43,859 nt of DNA, taken from positions 1 to 43,859 of IMG/VR virus record IMGVR_UViG_3300009684_000054, one strand, 5' to 3'. A model generated the notes under the pieces. It did not search any database. It saw nothing but the letters and a program-made list of their open reading frames with translations, and was not told where the DNA came from. The position numbers and the translations under genes were made by a program. Position 1 is the stretch's first letter; each line of letters starts with the position of its first letter. This document shows, one piece after another, positions 19,774-28,841 of this stretch. Source of the DNA: a virus.

Positions 19774-20634
19774 ATGCCAGAACCATTTTTCAGTAAATTC
19801 CCAGTTATAACATATGCAAATACACGATGCATTGACATAACTAAACGAGTCATTATTGACTCTGGATTGAGAAGAAATCCTATTGTGTATGATCAACATG
19901 AATTGAAACACGCAACAAGAGCAGACGTAATTGCTGAAAATTACTATGAGGATCCTTCCATGGAGTGGATGCTTTTCCTTGTGAATGGCATAATTGACCC
20001 ATATTATGGATGGAATTTATCTTCATTTGATTTCGATGAACATTTGATAAAAAAATATGGGTCGATTGAATTGTCCAACCAAAAAATAGCATATTACAAA
20101 ATAAACACAGAAGATGAAACTGAATTTAGCGTTGATTATTATGATAGTTATATAACTGAAAATCTTAAAAAATACTACTCACCTAATTTCAATGCAGATC
20201 TAAATATTAGTAGTTACAGCAGAAGAAAAGATAATATAATCGTAAACACAAATAAAGTTTATCAATTTGAAATATCACTAGCTAATTCAACATCAGGGTT
20301 TACAATCGGAGAATTAGTTACTGCTAGTCCAGGTGCAGCAAATGGTGAAGTAGTTTTTGCAAATTCCACATTCGTAAAAGTTAAAAATGTTACAGGTAAT
20401 TTTAACGCAAACATTACACGGGTTAAAGGTAGAAATTCAATAGCAAATGCTAGTGTTATATCAAAAACTTTGTTAAGCACAAATATACCAGATAATGAAG
20501 CAGTTTACTGGACATCAGTGTCTTATTATGATTATGAAAATGACATAAATGAAAAACACAAATCTATAAAACTTATGAATCCTGCATATGCTAGCGAAAC
20601 TGCTTTTAACATGAGAAAAATATTAAAGTCATGA
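19774..20634 (+). CDS. 53: gp53-like baseplate wedge protein
   Basis: A 286-residue protein (T4 gp53 is 196). The N-terminal half is typical gp53: EPFFSKFPVITYANTRCIDI, then ADVIAENYYEDPSMEWMLFL and NGIIDPYYGWNLSSFDFDEH. The middle (about residues 165-235) is an extra beta domain (TSGFTIGELVTASPGAANGE, VVFANSTFVKVKNVTGNF) of the type repeated in gp7, gp8 and the large fibre-type proteins here. gp53 is known to join wedges together and stabilise the gp6 ring. It ends in an ATGA overlap with the gp27-like gene (20631-20634). Confidence 0.9.
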   Translation: MPEPFFSKFPVITYANTRCIDITKRVIIDSGLRRNPIVYDQHELKHATRADVIAENYYEDPSMEWMLFLVNGIIDPYYGWNLSSFDFDEHLIKKYGSIELSNQKIAYYKINTEDETEFSVDYYDSYITENLKKYYSPNFNADLNISSYSRRKDNIIVNTNKVYQFEISLANSTSGFTIGELVTASPGAANGEVVFANSTFVKVKNVTGNFNANITRVKGRNSIANASVISKTLLSTNIPDNEAVYWTSVSYYDYENDINEKHKSIKLMNPAYASETAFNMRKILKS

Positions 20635-21881
20635 GTTTACCTAATTATACACAAGCAATCATAAAAAAATGTTCGATAGATAATATCGACGTTTCATTGC
20701 ATGTCAGACAATTGTATGTTTCATCTTCGATATTGACACCTTATATAACAGCAAAAATATCTATAGCTGATGTTAGTTCATTGCAGGACGCATTATATGA
20801 ACCAGGCAAACCTGTATCTATTGTTTATACTGGCGGTGATAGCTCTATTATCCGTGAATATAATTTAGTTACTATGGGAAGCATGGGCGGAACTAAAGAT
20901 CAAAATAATCGTGCAGGTAAAACTGAAATTATTGCAATAAGCAGATGTTATTTTGATATGCAAAATGAGCATACAAGCCATCATCAAAACATTCCGACTT
21001 CAGAAGTATTCAGAAAATTACATAACGAATTAGTTCCTAGTTCAAAGATAGATATAACAAAAACTAAAGGTTTGATCTCAGATATTGAACCTTTTCATTT
21101 GCGTGGAATTAGATTGGGTAGAGCCATAAACATGGTTAGAAATCGTATGACAGATGATAAGTATAAATCTGCTTCATATGTATATTATGTTGATCAAAAT
21201 TCTGATTATCATTGCGTCCCGCTAGAACAATTATTCGATAAAGCAGCAGGACCTAAATATATTCAAAGAGTTGCAGGGATTAGTTTTCTTAAAGAACATG
21301 ACACATTAGCATACAATATCATTTCTATGAAAAGAGGATCGACTAAATCGGGATATGGTAGCGACGATGCTTCTGCGTATCAATCAACACAAAGACAACG
21401 AGGCGGCGCAACCAATGAAGGTTGGGATTGGGCTAGCGGTTCATATACTGCACCTATCGCAAAATCGTATAAACTATCTTCTGTTAAAACAAAAGGCTCA
21501 CCGGGTGATGAAATTCTCACAACTCAGGGTGCTGACGCAGCGGGAACAGTAAATCACAATTTCATGATTGACTCTAATCAAAAAAGTTCTGCAGATTTTG
21601 AAGCGGATATTGCAAAGAAAAATATATTGAAATCTTTGATCATGCAAGGTTCATCATTAATTAATGTTCCCCTCGAGGGTGGATTGAACTCGTATGTCGG
21701 GAAGGGATGCTATCTTGATATACCTTCTGATATAGGAGATGGAGACAGCAATAAATCTTTGTATGGCGGCCAACACTTAGTGATCGCTCAAGGAGAATAT
21801 ATATTTCAAGATCAAAATGGCATGATGGGTATTGCTGCAATACAAACATCAAGTGGCGGTAAACAAGGGAGTTTAGGTTAA
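20631..21881 (+). CDS. 27: gp27-like baseplate hub protein
   Basis: A 416-residue protein (T4 gp27 is 391). The N-terminal domain (NYTQAIIKKCSIDNIDVS, VRQLYVSSSILTPYITAKIS), the charge-rich SRCYFDMQNEHTSHHQNIP and GIRLGRAINMVRNRMTDD segments and the later SYVYYVDQNSDYHCVPLE resemble the tube-fold and intermediate domains of gp27-type hub proteins. gp27 trimerises at the centre of the baseplate and binds gp5. The gene directly precedes the OB-fold part of gp5 by one base between stop and start, as expected for partners. The C-terminal third carries a Gln/Ser/Gly-rich region (QRGGATNEGWDWASGSY). Confidence 0.83.
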   Translation: MSLPNYTQAIIKKCSIDNIDVSLHVRQLYVSSSILTPYITAKISIADVSSLQDALYEPGKPVSIVYTGGDSSIIREYNLVTMGSMGGTKDQNNRAGKTEIIAISRCYFDMQNEHTSHHQNIPTSEVFRKLHNELVPSSKIDITKTKGLISDIEPFHLRGIRLGRAINMVRNRMTDDKYKSASYVYYVDQNSDYHCVPLEQLFDKAAGPKYIQRVAGISFLKEHDTLAYNIISMKRGSTKSGYGSDDASAYQSTQRQRGGATNEGWDWASGSYTAPIAKSYKLSSVKTKGSPGDEILTTQGADAAGTVNHNFMIDSNQKSSADFEADIAKKNILKSLIMQGSSLINVPLEGGLNSYVGKGCYLDIPSDIGDGDSNKSLYGGQHLVIAQGEYIFQDQNGMMGIAAIQTSSGGKQGSLG

Positions 21882-21882
21882 T

Positions 21883-22194
21883 ATGGCATCTTATGGTCGT
21901 GGTCGTGGGTTCAATTATTTTATAGGTGAAGTTGTTAGTGTCAATTCTCCATATCAGGATGGCAGCGTAAAGGTTCGCGCATACGGCACTGAGGATGATA
22001 AAGCTAAAATCCCAGATGATGCGCTGAGATGGTACAAAGTATTGATGCCGGTGACACATGCACAAATACCCGGACACGGCGGCATCCACGGGCTGCTGAA
22101 GGGCTCTGTGGTGATGTGTATATACCTTGACGACTTCGAACAAATTCCTATGGTGATCGGAACATTAACTTCATCAGGCAAACCTAAAAAGTAA
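21883..22194 (+). CDS. gp5-like OB-fold hub protein (separate from spike and lysozyme)
   Basis: A 103-residue protein with the OB-fold of the gp5 N-terminus: FIGEVVSVNSPYQDGSVKVR, AYGTEDDKAKIPDDALRWYK, VLMPVTHAQIPGHGGIHGLL and KGSVVMCIYLDDFEQIPMVI, GTLTSSGKP. In T4 gp5 this domain binds gp27 and is followed by lysozyme and beta-helix in one 575-residue chain. Here it stands alone; the beta-helix is a separate gene at 22816 and the lysozyme domain is in the minus-strand gene 14224-16164. The start follows the gp27 stop by one base, so both are translated from the same message. Confidence 0.85.
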   Translation: MASYGRGRGFNYFIGEVVSVNSPYQDGSVKVRAYGTEDDKAKIPDDALRWYKVLMPVTHAQIPGHGGIHGLLKGSVVMCIYLDDFEQIPMVIGTLTSSGKPKK

Positions 22195-22204
22195 AGAGAA
22201 AAAA

Positions 22205-22804
22205 ATGGCAATTACAATTGATAACTTTTCAATCGGAATACCTGCATCAGCAAGACCAGCAGAGGATCCTAGACTTATAGATGGATTAAAAGGACTTGAA
22301 ACCCTTCACGGGACCTTACAGAATAGCATTGATAACATTTACGATTTATCATATAAACTGACAGGTGGCGAAATACTAAAGAATTTTGATCTTCCTAGCA
22401 TAGGTGCTCAAATTTTTGATGGTAATAGCGATGCAGCAAAATTCATCAAACAATTCGATCCTAATAATAAAAGCGGAGCAGTCGGTTTCGCATTAGGATT
22501 AGTAGATAAGATTAATTCTGAATTAGACGAAGGTAAATTGTTGAAGGACTTGATGGGTCCTCAAGTTGCATGTCTCGTCACTTCATTCGTTGACATAAGC
22601 AATATTATCCCTACTCTATCATTGAATTTTCCTGATATTGTTGGCATGTTAAAAAATAAACTACAAGAAATTCAAAATGCTATGACCTCAGCAATCGACG
22701 GTTTATTAGCACCTGTTAGAAACCTGATAACATCTTTAACAGATGCTTTACAGAAAGTGAATGATTTAATTGGAAAAATTGCTGCTTGTGCTAGTGCAAC
22801 TTAA
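22205..22804 (+). CDS. Baseplate-region protein, unknown function
   Basis: A 199-residue protein between the OB-fold and spike genes. It is helical with long hydrophobic repeats (LKGLETLHGTLQNSIDNIYD; GAVGFALGLVDKINSELDEG; NKLQEIQNAMTSAIDGLLAP; NLITSLTDALQKVNDLIGKI). No signal peptide or clear membrane helix is seen, and no family is recognised. Its position inside the hub cluster suggests a virion structural or assembly role, possibly an adapter between OB-fold and spike, which is inference. Confidence 0.65.
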   Translation: MAITIDNFSIGIPASARPAEDPRLIDGLKGLETLHGTLQNSIDNIYDLSYKLTGGEILKNFDLPSIGAQIFDGNSDAAKFIKQFDPNNKSGAVGFALGLVDKINSELDEGKLLKDLMGPQVACLVTSFVDISNIIPTLSLNFPDIVGMLKNKLQEIQNAMTSAIDGLLAPVRNLITSLTDALQKVNDLIGKIAACASAT

Positions 22805-22815
22805 AGGAATATACA

Positions 22816-23583
22816 ATGGGTAAAATTGCAGACGATCTCGAAAGCATAAAAAAATCAACTGAGGATGCTATAAAATTAGCTAGAACAGTTTTCTCAGGAA
22901 GAACTCCTGATGCGGGTGACAACAATAAGGGTCAATATCCTTTGCGAAACGTCATGGAGTATATCGGTGGGCATAGACAGGTATTTGATAGCACACCTGG
23001 TGCTAGAGTTGTTGAACAAGCTCACGGTTCAGGCACGTTTCAACAGTGGGCTGAAGACGGGTCAGAAATTCGTGTTGTTGTCAGCAATAAGTATGAACAC
23101 CTCAAGGCAGGATATACTTTAACTGTCAATCAAAACGGCGATATTAAGATTGATGGGCATTGCAGAGTTTCTGTTGGCGGTGGTGCCCATGTTGAGGTTG
23201 CAGGTGATGTGTCATTAGTATCAACTGGAACCATTACCCAATACGCAGCAAAAGACATTAACCTTGTCGCAGGCGGTAAAATCAATATTCTTGGCAATAA
23301 GAGTTTGAATTTGACAACTGATGGAACACATACAGTCCGTGTAGGTAAAGATCACAAATCAACTGTTCATGGCAAATCTGATTACATAGTTGACGGCAAT
23401 CACACATCAGCTATTCAAGGAAATTCTGATAATTTAGTTAAAGGCAACATAGGTTTAAGAGTTGATGGTAATGCTACTACTAGAACTACAGGTAATGAAT
23501 CTGCAGTTATTGGGGGCAAAAAAGATGTTTCTTCAAGCGGCACTATGACATTTATTGCACCAAAAATAGATTTAAACCCATAA
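22816..23583 (+). CDS. gp5 C-terminal-type baseplate spike (beta-helix)
   Basis: A 255-residue protein. After an N-terminal helical part and a GHRQVFDSTPGARVVEQAHG segment that resembles the VgrG/gp5-type start (GSGTFQQWAEDGSEIRVV), the last 130 residues are a short-strand repeat. Runs such as GAHVEVAGDVSLVSTGTI, INLVAGGKINILGNKSLN and VRVGKDHKSTVHGKSDYI, then IGGKKDVSSSGTMTFIAPK follow a triple-stranded beta-helix pattern. This forms the membrane-piercing needle below the hub. Its separation from the OB-fold gene is unlike T4, where both are in gp5. Confidence 0.85.
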   Translation: MGKIADDLESIKKSTEDAIKLARTVFSGRTPDAGDNNKGQYPLRNVMEYIGGHRQVFDSTPGARVVEQAHGSGTFQQWAEDGSEIRVVVSNKYEHLKAGYTLTVNQNGDIKIDGHCRVSVGGGAHVEVAGDVSLVSTGTITQYAAKDINLVAGGKINILGNKSLNLTTDGTHTVRVGKDHKSTVHGKSDYIVDGNHTSAIQGNSDNLVKGNIGLRVDGNATTRTTGNESAVIGGKKDVSSSGTMTFIAPKIDLNP

Positions 23584-23592
23584 GGAAAAACA

Positions 23593-24012
23593 ATGTCAAG
23601 AATAGACACAAATGTAACTACAAGTAAAAAAGAAAAACGTTACAGTGATCTTGCAATGGGATTTACTATGTCACCCGTGACTGGTAATATTGCTATGGTT
23701 TATGATGAACAATCAGTCAAACAAGCAATAAAAACATTGATCTTGACTAAACCTGGTGAGCGATTCTATAATAAAGATTATGGGACAAGTGTTCATGATA
23801 TGTTATTTGATATGATTGATCCTATCACTGCTGAAAATATAAAAATGAGTATTGAAGAAGCTATTAAAAATTATGAACCTCGGGTTGAAACGCTCGAGGT
23901 TCGAGTAGTAGGTGATGAAGTAAATCTACAGTATGTAATCAATATATTTTTCAGAATAATAAATATACCTGAGGTCCAAACAATGGACATAATCCTAAAA
24001 AGAGTTCGTTGA
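23593..24012 (+). CDS. 25: gp25-like baseplate wedge protein
   Basis: A 139-residue protein, close to T4 gp25 (132). The signature is typical: YSDLAMGFTMSPVTGNIAMV, DEQSVKQAIKTLILTKPGER, FYNKDYGTSVHDMLFDMIDP and EAIKNYEPRVETLEVRVVGD. gp25 links wedge and sheath and is conserved in all contractile tails (it has a lysozyme-like fold without activity). It follows the spike by ten bases and precedes gp6 by four. Confidence 0.95.
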   Translation: MSRIDTNVTTSKKEKRYSDLAMGFTMSPVTGNIAMVYDEQSVKQAIKTLILTKPGERFYNKDYGTSVHDMLFDMIDPITAENIKMSIEEAIKNYEPRVETLEVRVVGDEVNLQYVINIFFRIINIPEVQTMDIILKRVR

Positions 24013-24015
24013 AGC

Positions 24016-25854
24016 ATGTCAAATTCATCTATTAATCTAGTAAACTTAGATTTTGCAACCTTAAAATCTAGCCTAAAAACATATATGTCAGCGCAAAATA
24101 TATTCAAAGATTATAACTTTGATGGATCTGCAATGGATGCTTTGCTTGATGTTCTTGCATACAACACATACAAAAATGCTTTCTATCTAAACATGGTAGG
24201 CGCAGAAGGTTTCCTAGATTCGGCACAGATGAAAGGTTCTATATTTTCACATGCTAAAGAACTGAATTATCTACCCAGATCTGCGAGAAGTTCTTCTGCA
24301 AACGTCACGATAAATTTTACAGCAACAAGTGCAAGCCAACCTTACGTTATTCGTAAAGGTGAAACCTTTAGCACAATTATAAACCAAACCTCATATGTGT
24401 TTAGTGTCGCTGATGATCAAATATTGACTTCAGCAAATAACACATATACTTCTACCTTCAATATTTATGAAGGTTCATATGTGACAGATAATTATATAGT
24501 TCTTGATAGTGACATCTCACAGACATTTATTATTAGTAACGTTGATGTTGACACAGATTCCATCTCTGTTTTAGTCTATGAACACGGTTCTACCACACCT
24601 TCTGTTTACGCCAGAGCAACTTCACTATTAGGATTAAATTCACAATCAAAAGTTTATTTTATTCAAGCAAATTCTACTGGCAAATATGAGATAATTTTCG
24701 GTGATGATGTTATCGGAAAAAGACCTTTGCCCGGAAGTACAGTCATTATTGATTATCGTGTTACTGCAGGTCTTGCTGGTAATGGTGGAAAGAATTTCAT
24801 AATAAATTTTGATCCTACTGGAAGTGGCGAATTAACTTCATCAGTTGCCACAACCACTAACAAATATTCACCTGAAGCAGCCGGTCAATATTCTGCAAAT
24901 GGTGATGACGCAGAAAGCATTGAGTCAGTAAGATATTATGCACCTCGTCATTTCCAGACACAAGAACGTGCTATTACTACGAATGATTATGAAACAATTC
25001 TTAAGATGCAATATCCTGAAATCGGCGCTATATCTGTTTATGGTGGAGAAGATGCAACACCACCTAGATATGGTAAAGTTTTTATTGCAATTGATATTAA
25101 AAATGTTGATGGGTTACCCACATCCAAGAAAAACGAATATTACAATTTCTTGAAATCTCGTATGCCTCTTTCGATTGATCCTATATTCATTCAACCTGAA
25201 ATGACATATGTTCAAGTCAATTCTCGTGTAAAATATAACGTTAACGAAACCACTAGAACTTCAAATAATATCAAGGCAGGAATATCGTTGGCTATTTCTG
25301 AATTTGCATCAAAATATCTAAATAATTTCAAAGCAGCTCTTTATTATTCAAAATTGACATCTGCAATTGATGCTGTTGATAATAGCATTGTATCAAATCA
25401 AACAAAACTATACGTCTATAAGAAATTAAGTCTGTCAACTGACATACCTCAAAATTTAGTTATAGATTTCAACATGCCATTGAAGAAAACTTACTATGTT
25501 TTAAACACCTTAATATCAAATAAATCAGTAACTCAAGATGACGTTGAGATGGCACATTCACTTCATTCTTCATTATTTATCTATAATGGAAGTATTTGCG
25601 AATTGGAAGATAATGGTGCTGGTGTGGTTCGTATAATCAGAAAAACTGATCATGTCATTGTCAAGAATATTGGAACTATCAATTATGAAACTGGTAGAGT
25701 ACTGCTGAATAATTTTTCAGTAGATTCATATGATGGCAATTACTTCAACCTATACATCACCCCACGAGAATCAGATGTAGTGATTAAGAAAAATGAAATT
25801 CTGTATATTGAATCTTCTGGAATTAATGTAACTGTAGAACCTGTGAGAATCTAA
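24016..25854 (+). CDS. 6: gp6-like baseplate wedge protein
   Basis: A 612-residue protein (T4 gp6 is 660). The N-terminus SINLVNLDFATLKSSLKTYM, then NFDGSAMDALLDVLAYNTYK, NAFYLNMVGAEGFLDSAQMK and SHAKELNYLPRSARSSSANV is the conserved gp6/gpJ core. Further conserved parts are FGDDVIGKRPLPGSTVIIDY and YAPRHFQTQERAITTNDYET. gp6 forms the continuous wedge ring of the baseplate. Its TAA overlaps the ATG of gp7 (TAATG, 25852-25856). Confidence 0.95.
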   Translation: MSNSSINLVNLDFATLKSSLKTYMSAQNIFKDYNFDGSAMDALLDVLAYNTYKNAFYLNMVGAEGFLDSAQMKGSIFSHAKELNYLPRSARSSSANVTINFTATSASQPYVIRKGETFSTIINQTSYVFSVADDQILTSANNTYTSTFNIYEGSYVTDNYIVLDSDISQTFIISNVDVDTDSISVLVYEHGSTTPSVYARATSLLGLNSQSKVYFIQANSTGKYEIIFGDDVIGKRPLPGSTVIIDYRVTAGLAGNGGKNFIINFDPTGSGELTSSVATTTNKYSPEAAGQYSANGDDAESIESVRYYAPRHFQTQERAITTNDYETILKMQYPEIGAISVYGGEDATPPRYGKVFIAIDIKNVDGLPTSKKNEYYNFLKSRMPLSIDPIFIQPEMTYVQVNSRVKYNVNETTRTSNNIKAGISLAISEFASKYLNNFKAALYYSKLTSAIDAVDNSIVSNQTKLYVYKKLSLSTDIPQNLVIDFNMPLKKTYYVLNTLISNKSVTQDDVEMAHSLHSSLFIYNGSICELEDNGAGVVRIIRKTDHVIVKNIGTINYETGRVLLNNFSVDSYDGNYFNLYITPRESDVVIKKNEILYIESSGINVTVEPVRI

Positions 25855-28841
25855 TGTCGAATATTGAAAAGAATATTTCTCAGTTTATCAAAAATCAATT
25901 CCCTGTTATTTACAGGGAAGAAGGTGATTTGTTTGTTGAATTTGCGACTAAATATTATGAATGGATGGAACAATCGAACAATGTTTTATATTATTCAAGA
26001 AATTTTTTAGAAAATAGAGATATTGATGAGACTGTAGATGATTTTATCATAAGATTCAAAAATAAGTATCTAAATGATATTCAAATTGACACTGTTTCTA
26101 GTTCAAGAAATCTAGTAAAACATTCATTAGATTTATATCGTGCAAAGGGAACTGAGCGTGCTATTGACACGTTTTTTCGTGCTGTATATGGCGCACCTGC
26201 TGAAATTTATTACCCAGGTAAAGACGTTTTTCGCCTATCAGATGGAAGATGGGTTAAGCCTATCTACCTCGAAGTCAATGAAAGTGAACACAATGTTTTT
26301 TTTGCTGGCAAACAGATTGTAGGTTTGAATAGTGGAGCTACAGCTTTCGTTGAACGATACATCAAACGCAAAATTAAATCAAAATATATTCACATATTTT
26401 ACATATCTGCAATTAACGGAGAATTTGTAACAGGTGAATCTTTGACGTTGCCCGATCAGACGACTTTGAAAAACATACCTAAAGTTATTGGGTCAGTGAC
26501 AACACTTGATGTTATTGCAGGAAGCAGCGGGTTTGCAATTGGCGATATTGTCAATATATCTTCTGAAAACGGCAATCAAGGTAAAGCAAGAGTTACTGCA
26601 ATCGCAGACGTTACAGGACTTGTGACATTTAATTTAACAGATAGTGGATGGGGTTATACTTCAAATGCTCAAATCCTAGTTTCTGATAAAGTTTTAACTC
26701 TTAGCAATGTTGTTGCAGGTCCTGCAACAACAGATTTGCCTTTTAAATTATTTGAGACTATCAAACAACCTTTAGCTAATATCGCCCTTAGAAATGCAAA
26801 TAATACTATTTCAATTGCTAATGGTGATTATCTTTACACATATTATTCAAATAATAAATTAGCAGGAACAGGTCGAGTTTTATCATATACTTCAAATGGT
26901 TCTACAAACGGTGAAGTTTTTGTTGCAGAAGTTTATAACACACTCGGACCAGTAGTTCAGCCATCTGCAAACTTAGCAGGAACTGTTTCTGTAACTTTGA
27001 ATGATACACCTGTTACGGGATATAGCACTATAACTGCTAACTCAACAATCATTGATGGCACAGGAACTGATTTTGTAAGCAATATTAGACTAGGTCAGAT
27101 TATTAAATTATTTGCGTATAATAGCAATAACGTATTATTGAGTATTCAAGACAAAAAAGTTTCAAGTATAGCTAATACTACTCGTCTTACTTTGACAACA
27201 AATTCGACAACAACTTCTTCTAAAGTCATAATTCAATCTATAGGTTCATTGGGTATAACTGGATCAGGAACTTCTTTTAATACTCAATTTGTTTACGGTG
27301 ACACAATTGCAATTTTTGGTAATTCTTCTAGTTATGTTTTGAGAACTGTCAATGCTGTTACAAACGCAACATATTTAACTATTCAGGAGAATATTGATTT
27401 TAGTAACACTTCATGCAATTATGCTAATGTGTCATACGACTATAAAGTATATACTGGAGGCAACACATTAAGTGCGAATATTTCAACAAGAACTGATAAA
27501 TCTGTTACAGCTAATATTATGGGTGAGTCTGCAAATTTGACGTTATATGTCACGGGCATCAATGGGCAATACACAAACAATCAAATCGTGTATCAACTGA
27601 ATGCAAATAATGTTGAAATTGCTAATGCAATTGTAGTTTCTTCTCAAATCACCGTAGGTTCGAATGTTCTTTATAGTGTTCAGAATTCTAACGGCGTATT
27701 TGTTGTAGGCGGTCAACCTATTAATTCAAGATATGCTAATGGAAAAAATACAGGATTTATTGGCACTTTATCTAGAGTTGATATGAGTATAGGTATTACT
27801 GATATTGCAGGTGCAGGTTCGTTTACTGATACCACATACAACTATGTCTATGGTGTTGACTCTTCGTCAAATGCTTCTATATCTAGAATAAGTTCAGGTA
27901 CTTTAGCTGATTTTAGTATAACTAATACAATGACATATTCTGAAAGTATCATAATATCAACAGATAGAATAACTAAATATGCAAATGTAAGATTAAATTC
28001 TACTGTATTCGGGTTTCCTGCTAACGTAACTGCAAATGTAATTTCACATAACTTGATAGATATATTACCGCCTTCTACATATGATATAATCATTGGCGGA
28101 ATATCATCTTTGACAGGCATCAACCCAGGTAAGAATTATGACGTAGCACCATTTGTAACATTATATGAACCTGAAGTTGCTATTTTCGGTTTAAGAGATC
28201 TTGAGTTGCAGATAACAAATCTTGTTGGCGGATATTTCTCACCTGGCGAATTAGTTTATCAAACTTCCGGTGCTAGAGGCATCGTGAAGGAAGCAAATTC
28301 TACTAATGTTAGTGTAAAGAGATTAAACTTTGCAAATAGTTTCTTACTCACGGAAAATATCACTGGCTCTTTGACAGGATCTTATGCAAATGTAATTTCA
28401 TTCTTTACTTCACCTGGTGCAACTCCTATAGGTTTGAATGCTTTAGTTTCTGCTAATGTGCAAACTTCTTCAGGTTCTGTTAGCAAGTTAGAAGTATATG
28501 ATTCCGGTTTCGGATATTTACCTGATGAAGTTACAAAATTTGTTTCAAGTGATGGAACAAGAACAGGTACTACAAAAATAAATTTAGGCAAAAAAGGAAT
28601 GTCTGAAGGTTTCTATAAGAATAAAAAAGGTCAATTGAGTGCGTCTAAATACATTTATGACGGCGAATATTATCAAGATTTTTCTTATGAAATTATCACT
28701 GAAATTCATGTCGATAAATATGCTGATATGCTTAAAAAGGTATTACACGTTGCAGGGACTAAATTCTTCTCATCAACAATTTTATCTGACGTAGCAAATA
28801 ATTCAACGAACATTATAACTGTAATTACGAAAGAATCATAA
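25854..28841 (+). CDS. 7: gp7-like baseplate wedge protein
   Basis: A 995-residue protein, near T4 gp7 (1032). The N-terminal segment (NIEKNISQFIKNQFPVIYRE, VEFATKYYEWMEQSNNVLYY, RNLVKHSLDLYRAKGTERAI, FFRAVYGAPAEIYYPGKDVF) is the conserved wedge part. From about residue 140 on it is a chain of beta repeats: GSGTSFNTQFVYGDTIAIFG and INPGKNYDVAPFVTLYEPE, and VGGYFSPGELVYQTSGARGI. It ends with DKYADMLKKVLHVAGTKFFS. Comparable repeats occur in gp53, gp8 and the proteins at 31211 and 36120, so this is a modular protein. It overlaps gp6 and gp8 by one base. Confidence 0.87.
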   Translation: MSNIEKNISQFIKNQFPVIYREEGDLFVEFATKYYEWMEQSNNVLYYSRNFLENRDIDETVDDFIIRFKNKYLNDIQIDTVSSSRNLVKHSLDLYRAKGTERAIDTFFRAVYGAPAEIYYPGKDVFRLSDGRWVKPIYLEVNESEHNVFFAGKQIVGLNSGATAFVERYIKRKIKSKYIHIFYISAINGEFVTGESLTLPDQTTLKNIPKVIGSVTTLDVIAGSSGFAIGDIVNISSENGNQGKARVTAIADVTGLVTFNLTDSGWGYTSNAQILVSDKVLTLSNVVAGPATTDLPFKLFETIKQPLANIALRNANNTISIANGDYLYTYYSNNKLAGTGRVLSYTSNGSTNGEVFVAEVYNTLGPVVQPSANLAGTVSVTLNDTPVTGYSTITANSTIIDGTGTDFVSNIRLGQIIKLFAYNSNNVLLSIQDKKVSSIANTTRLTLTTNSTTTSSKVIIQSIGSLGITGSGTSFNTQFVYGDTIAIFGNSSSYVLRTVNAVTNATYLTIQENIDFSNTSCNYANVSYDYKVYTGGNTLSANISTRTDKSVTANIMGESANLTLYVTGINGQYTNNQIVYQLNANNVEIANAIVVSSQITVGSNVLYSVQNSNGVFVVGGQPINSRYANGKNTGFIGTLSRVDMSIGITDIAGAGSFTDTTYNYVYGVDSSSNASISRISSGTLADFSITNTMTYSESIIISTDRITKYANVRLNSTVFGFPANVTANVISHNLIDILPPSTYDIIIGGISSLTGINPGKNYDVAPFVTLYEPEVAIFGLRDLELQITNLVGGYFSPGELVYQTSGARGIVKEANSTNVSVKRLNFANSFLLTENITGSLTGSYANVISFFTSPGATPIGLNALVSANVQTSSGSVSKLEVYDSGFGYLPDEVTKFVSSDGTRTGTTKINLGKKGMSEGFYKNKKGQLSASKYIYDGEYYQDFSYEIITEIHVDKYADMLKKVLHVAGTKFFSSTILSDVANNSTNIITVITKES

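Noticed and set aside
21661-22143. 160-residue minus-strand frame over the gp27/gp5 junction
   Set aside because: It overlaps two well supported plus-strand genes, has no ribosome binding site and has a random Cys/His composition.
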